From assembly GCA_018780805.1 (NCBI GenBank), contig JADMJD010000143.1, forward strand, positions 1 through 62,747: a stretch of DNA of 62,747 nucleotides, in the 5' to 3' direction. This document shows positions 60,821 through 62,747 of this stretch, one piece after another. Below the pieces are notes generated by a model. The model was not told where the DNA came from, ran no database searches, and was given only the letters and a program-made list of their open reading frames with translations. Positions within the stretch are counted from its first letter, which is position 1. Each line of letters starts with the position of its first letter. The DNA is from Rubrivivax sp. Its GTDB lineage: Bacteria > Pseudomonadota > Gammaproteobacteria > Burkholderiales > Burkholderiaceae_C. The position numbers and the translations under genes were made by a program.

Positions 60821-61561
60821 TCAGTTGGACCAGCCGCCGTCGATGACTTGCGCGGTGCCGGTGGTGAAGGCCGATTCGTCGCTGGCCAGGTAGACCGCGA
60901 GTGCGGCGATCTCGCTCACGCGCCCCAGCCGGCCCATGGGCTGGCGGGCGATGAAGTTCGCTTCCACCTGGGCCAGGGTCTGGCCGCTGGCCTGGGCCTG
61001 GGCCGCAATGCGGTCGCGCAAGGAGGGCGATTCCACCGTGCCCGGGCAGATGGCGTTGCAGCGCACGCCCTGGGTGATGAAGTCGGCCGCGACGGCCTTG
61101 GTGAGGCCGATGACCGCGGCCTTGGTGGTGCCGTAGACAAAGCGGTTGGGCGCACCCTTCAGGCTGCCGGCCACCGAGGCGATGTTGATGATGGAGCCGC
61201 CGCCTTTTTGCAGCATGCCGGGCAGGAAGGCCTGGATGCAGCGGAACTGCGAGCGCACGTTCAGGTTGAAGGCAAAGTCCCAGTCGGCTTCGGTGCATTC
61301 CAGCACCGTGCCGGCGTGCACGAAGCCGGCGCCGTTGAACAGGATGTCCACCGGGCCGTGCGCCGCCGCGGCGGCTTTGATCGCAGCCGGGTCCAGCGCG
61401 TCCAGGCGCACCGTGGTGCAGCCTTGCAGCGAGGCCAGCAGCTCGGTGTTCAGGTCGGTGGCGATGACGTGGGCGCCTTCGCGCACGAAGGCTTCTGCCA
61501 CCGCACGGCCGATGCCCTGGCCGGCGGCGGTGAGGAACGCGGTTTTGCCTTGCAGTCTCAT
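60821..61561 (-). CDS. SDR-family 2-keto-3-deoxy-L-fuconate (sugar-acid) dehydrogenase
   Basis: 246 residues of a classical short-chain dehydrogenase. Cofactor motif AAGQGIGRAVAEAF, NGAG, catalytic Ser in INIASVAGSLKG and Tyr/Lys in FVYGTTKAAVIG. The C-terminal half (QPMGRLGRVSEIAALAVYLA; GTAQVIDGGWSN) is close to 2-keto-3-deoxy-L-fuconate 4-dehydrogenases of Xanthomonas and Burkholderia. It oxidises C4 of the 2-keto-3-deoxy acid with NAD. The ATG overlaps the dehydratase stop by four bases. Confidence 0.85.
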   Translation of the reverse strand: MRLQGKTAFLTAAGQGIGRAVAEAFVREGAHVIATDLNTELLASLQGCTTVRLDALDPAAIKAAAAAHGPVDILFNGAGFVHAGTVLECTEADWDFAFNLNVRSQFRCIQAFLPGMLQKGGGSIINIASVAGSLKGAPNRFVYGTTKAAVIGLTKAVAADFITQGVRCNAICPGTVESPSLRDRIAAQAQASGQTLAQVEANFIARQPMGRLGRVSEIAALAVYLASDESAFTTGTAQVIDGGWSN

Positions 61562-62673
61562 GTCTGTCCTTGTGTGATGTGGTGGGTGGCGCTGGCGCGC
61601 CGCTGGATCGCGTCCCAGTCCCAGGTGATGCCCAGGCCGGGGGTGTGGGGGGCCAGGGCCAGGCCGTCCTGCACGGCCAGGCGGCTGCTGGCGATGGCGT
61701 CGAGCTGCGGGATGTACTCCACCCACGCGGCCGACGGCACGGCCGCGCACAGCGACACGTGCAGCTCCATCAGGAAATGCGGGCAGACGGCGAGGTTGTG
61801 CGCTTCGGCCAGGTGGGCGACCTTCAGCCATGGCGTGATGCCGCCGACGCGGGCCACGTCGACCTGCAGGATGTGCGCGGCGCCCTGGCGCACGTAGTCG
61901 GCGAACTGGCCGATGGAATACAGCGATTCACCCACCGCGATGGGCACGGCGCTCTGGGCGGCCAGGCGGATGTGGCCGCTCAGGTCGTCGGCCGGCAGCG
62001 GCTCTTCGAACCAGGCGATGCCCAGGGCCGCGTAGTGCGGCGCGCGGCGCAAGGCTTCGGAAAGCGTGAAGCACTGGTTGGCGTCCACCATCAGCTCGAA
62101 GCCGTCGCCCACGGCGTCGCGCACGGCTTTCAGTCGCGCCACGTCTTCGCTCAGCTGCGGTTTGCCGACCTTGAGCTTGGCGCCGCGAAAGCCCGCCTGC
62201 TGCGCGGCCACGGTTTCAGCGACCAGCGTGTCGGTGGGCAGGTGCAGCCAGCCGCCCTCGGTGGTGTAGACCGGCGTGCCGGCTTTGGCCCCGCCGGCGG
62301 CGCGCCACAGCGGCTGCCCGTCGCGCCGGCATCGCCAATCCCAGAGGGCGGTGTCTATGGCGGCCAGCGCCAGGCTGGTGATGGCGCCGACCGTGGTGGC
62401 ATGCGTGGCGAACATCAGCTCGCGCCAGAGCTGCTCGATCAGCGCCGGGTCGCGTCCGATCAGACGCGGCGCCAGGTGGTCGCGCAACAGTGCGATGACG
62501 GAGGAGCCGCCGGTGCCGATGGTGTAGCTGTAGCCCGTGCCCTGGCTGCCGTCGTCGCAGGTGATGCGCACAAACGGCGTCTCCTGCACGACGAACGACT
62601 GAATGGCGTCGCTGCGTGGCACGGGGGGTGGCAGGTTGACCTGCAGTACTTCGACAGACGTGATCTTCGCCAT
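61558..62673 (-). CDS. Mandelate racemase/muconate lactonizing-family sugar-acid dehydratase
   Basis: 371 residues, enolase superfamily. Catalytic K-x-K in RGAKLKVGKPQ, metal ligands D in MVDANQCF, E in WFEEPLP and E in IAVGESL, and a general-acid His in AVCPHFLMELH. This is the acid-sugar dehydratase arrangement and is nearest by eye to L-talarate/galactarate-type dehydratases. L-fuconate dehydratases are usually longer (about 430). It probably makes the 2-keto-3-deoxy acid used by the SDR and FAH enzymes. It heads the operon inside this window; the 74 bases upstream contain nothing I can call. Confidence 0.85.
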   Translation of the reverse strand: MAKITSVEVLQVNLPPPVPRSDAIQSFVVQETPFVRITCDDGSQGTGYSYTIGTGGSSVIALLRDHLAPRLIGRDPALIEQLWRELMFATHATTVGAITSLALAAIDTALWDWRCRRDGQPLWRAAGGAKAGTPVYTTEGGWLHLPTDTLVAETVAAQQAGFRGAKLKVGKPQLSEDVARLKAVRDAVGDGFELMVDANQCFTLSEALRRAPHYAALGIAWFEEPLPADDLSGHIRLAAQSAVPIAVGESLYSIGQFADYVRQGAAHILQVDVARVGGITPWLKVAHLAEAHNLAVCPHFLMELHVSLCAAVPSAAWVEYIPQLDAIASSRLAVQDGLALAPHTPGLGITWDWDAIQRRASATHHITQGQT

Positions 62674-62747
62674 CTCAGGCTCCGCGCAGTGGCGGCCAAG
62701 GGCTGTGCGGGCAGGGCACGGCGCGCGATGGTGGCGGTCGGCGCCGC

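Noticed and set aside
62674..62747. End of another minus-strand gene at the right edge
   Set aside because: One frame ends in a stop just before the dehydratase gene, but about 20 codons are too few to recognise.
1..62747. tRNA, rRNA, IS elements and prophage genes
   Set aside because: I looked for cloverleaf-like segments, transposase and integrase motifs, and terminal inverted repeats and found none I could support; short RNA genes could be missed by eye.

Overview
The window is high-GC, tightly packed bacterial chromosome. Gene content suggests a betaproteobacterium of the order Burkholderiales: an EttA C-terminus, a PEP-CTERM exported protein, a TAXI receptor with a C-terminal membrane anchor, a kynurenine/2-aminobenzoyl-CoA cluster, and many DUF and VOC genes typical of Comamonadaceae and Sphaerotilaceae. 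This placement is inference; there is no rRNA or tRNA in the window to confirm it. Most genes abut or overlap by 1-14 bases, and no gap between called genes exceeds about 300 bases.

Layout. 1-16 kb: housekeeping and metabolic genes, with two LytS/LytR-type two-component systems facing each other (892-2792 on plus; 5617-7682 on minus with a PDZ lipoprotein-like third gene), a fructokinase plus aminopeptidase P pair, a TAXI-type binding protein, and a run of small VOC/DUF genes. 16-20 kb: a chemotaxis receptor with an FNR/FixK-like box upstream, a DUF900-type hydrolase and a Na+/H+ antiporter family membrane protein. 21-26.4 kb: tryptophan degradation to 2-aminobenzoyl-CoA (kynB-kynU-kynA divergent from a 2-aminobenzoate-CoA ligase and a RidA protein), with both promoters overlapping one inverted repeat.

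26.5-39.5 kb is the accessory-looking part: an orphan AbrB gene, an ArsR-like/SRPBCC operon with a clear operator, two VapBC toxin-antitoxin loci flanking an SPFH + zinc-ribbon + small membrane protein triad, then a 1530-residue protein joining an Mrr-like nuclease, an SF2 helicase and twelve helicase-associated (HA) repeats. It is followed by a convergent IGHMBP2-like SF1 helicase coupled to a 62-residue zinc-ribbon protein. The repeat half of the big protein is visibly lower in GC than its surroundings. This is the best candidate for an undescribed system, plausibly anti-phage or DNA-processing.

39.5-54.7 kb: an amine oxidase-like and a Gfo/Idh enzyme, a vanadium-haloperoxidase/PAP2 family protein, a secreted hydrolase, a membrane-bound AraC regulator, a DUF2130 protein, a cyclase-ATPase-TPR regulator, a PEP-CTERM protein followed by an M36 metallopeptidase with a strong terminator, and a third VapBC locus. 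54.8-62.7 kb: a seven-gene minus-strand operon for sugar acids, combining a hexuronate branch (UxuB-, ManD-, UxaA-like) with a non-phosphorylative 2-keto-3-deoxy-acid branch (enolase-superfamily dehydratase, SDR, FAH hydrolase). Its promoter and transporter must lie outside the window.
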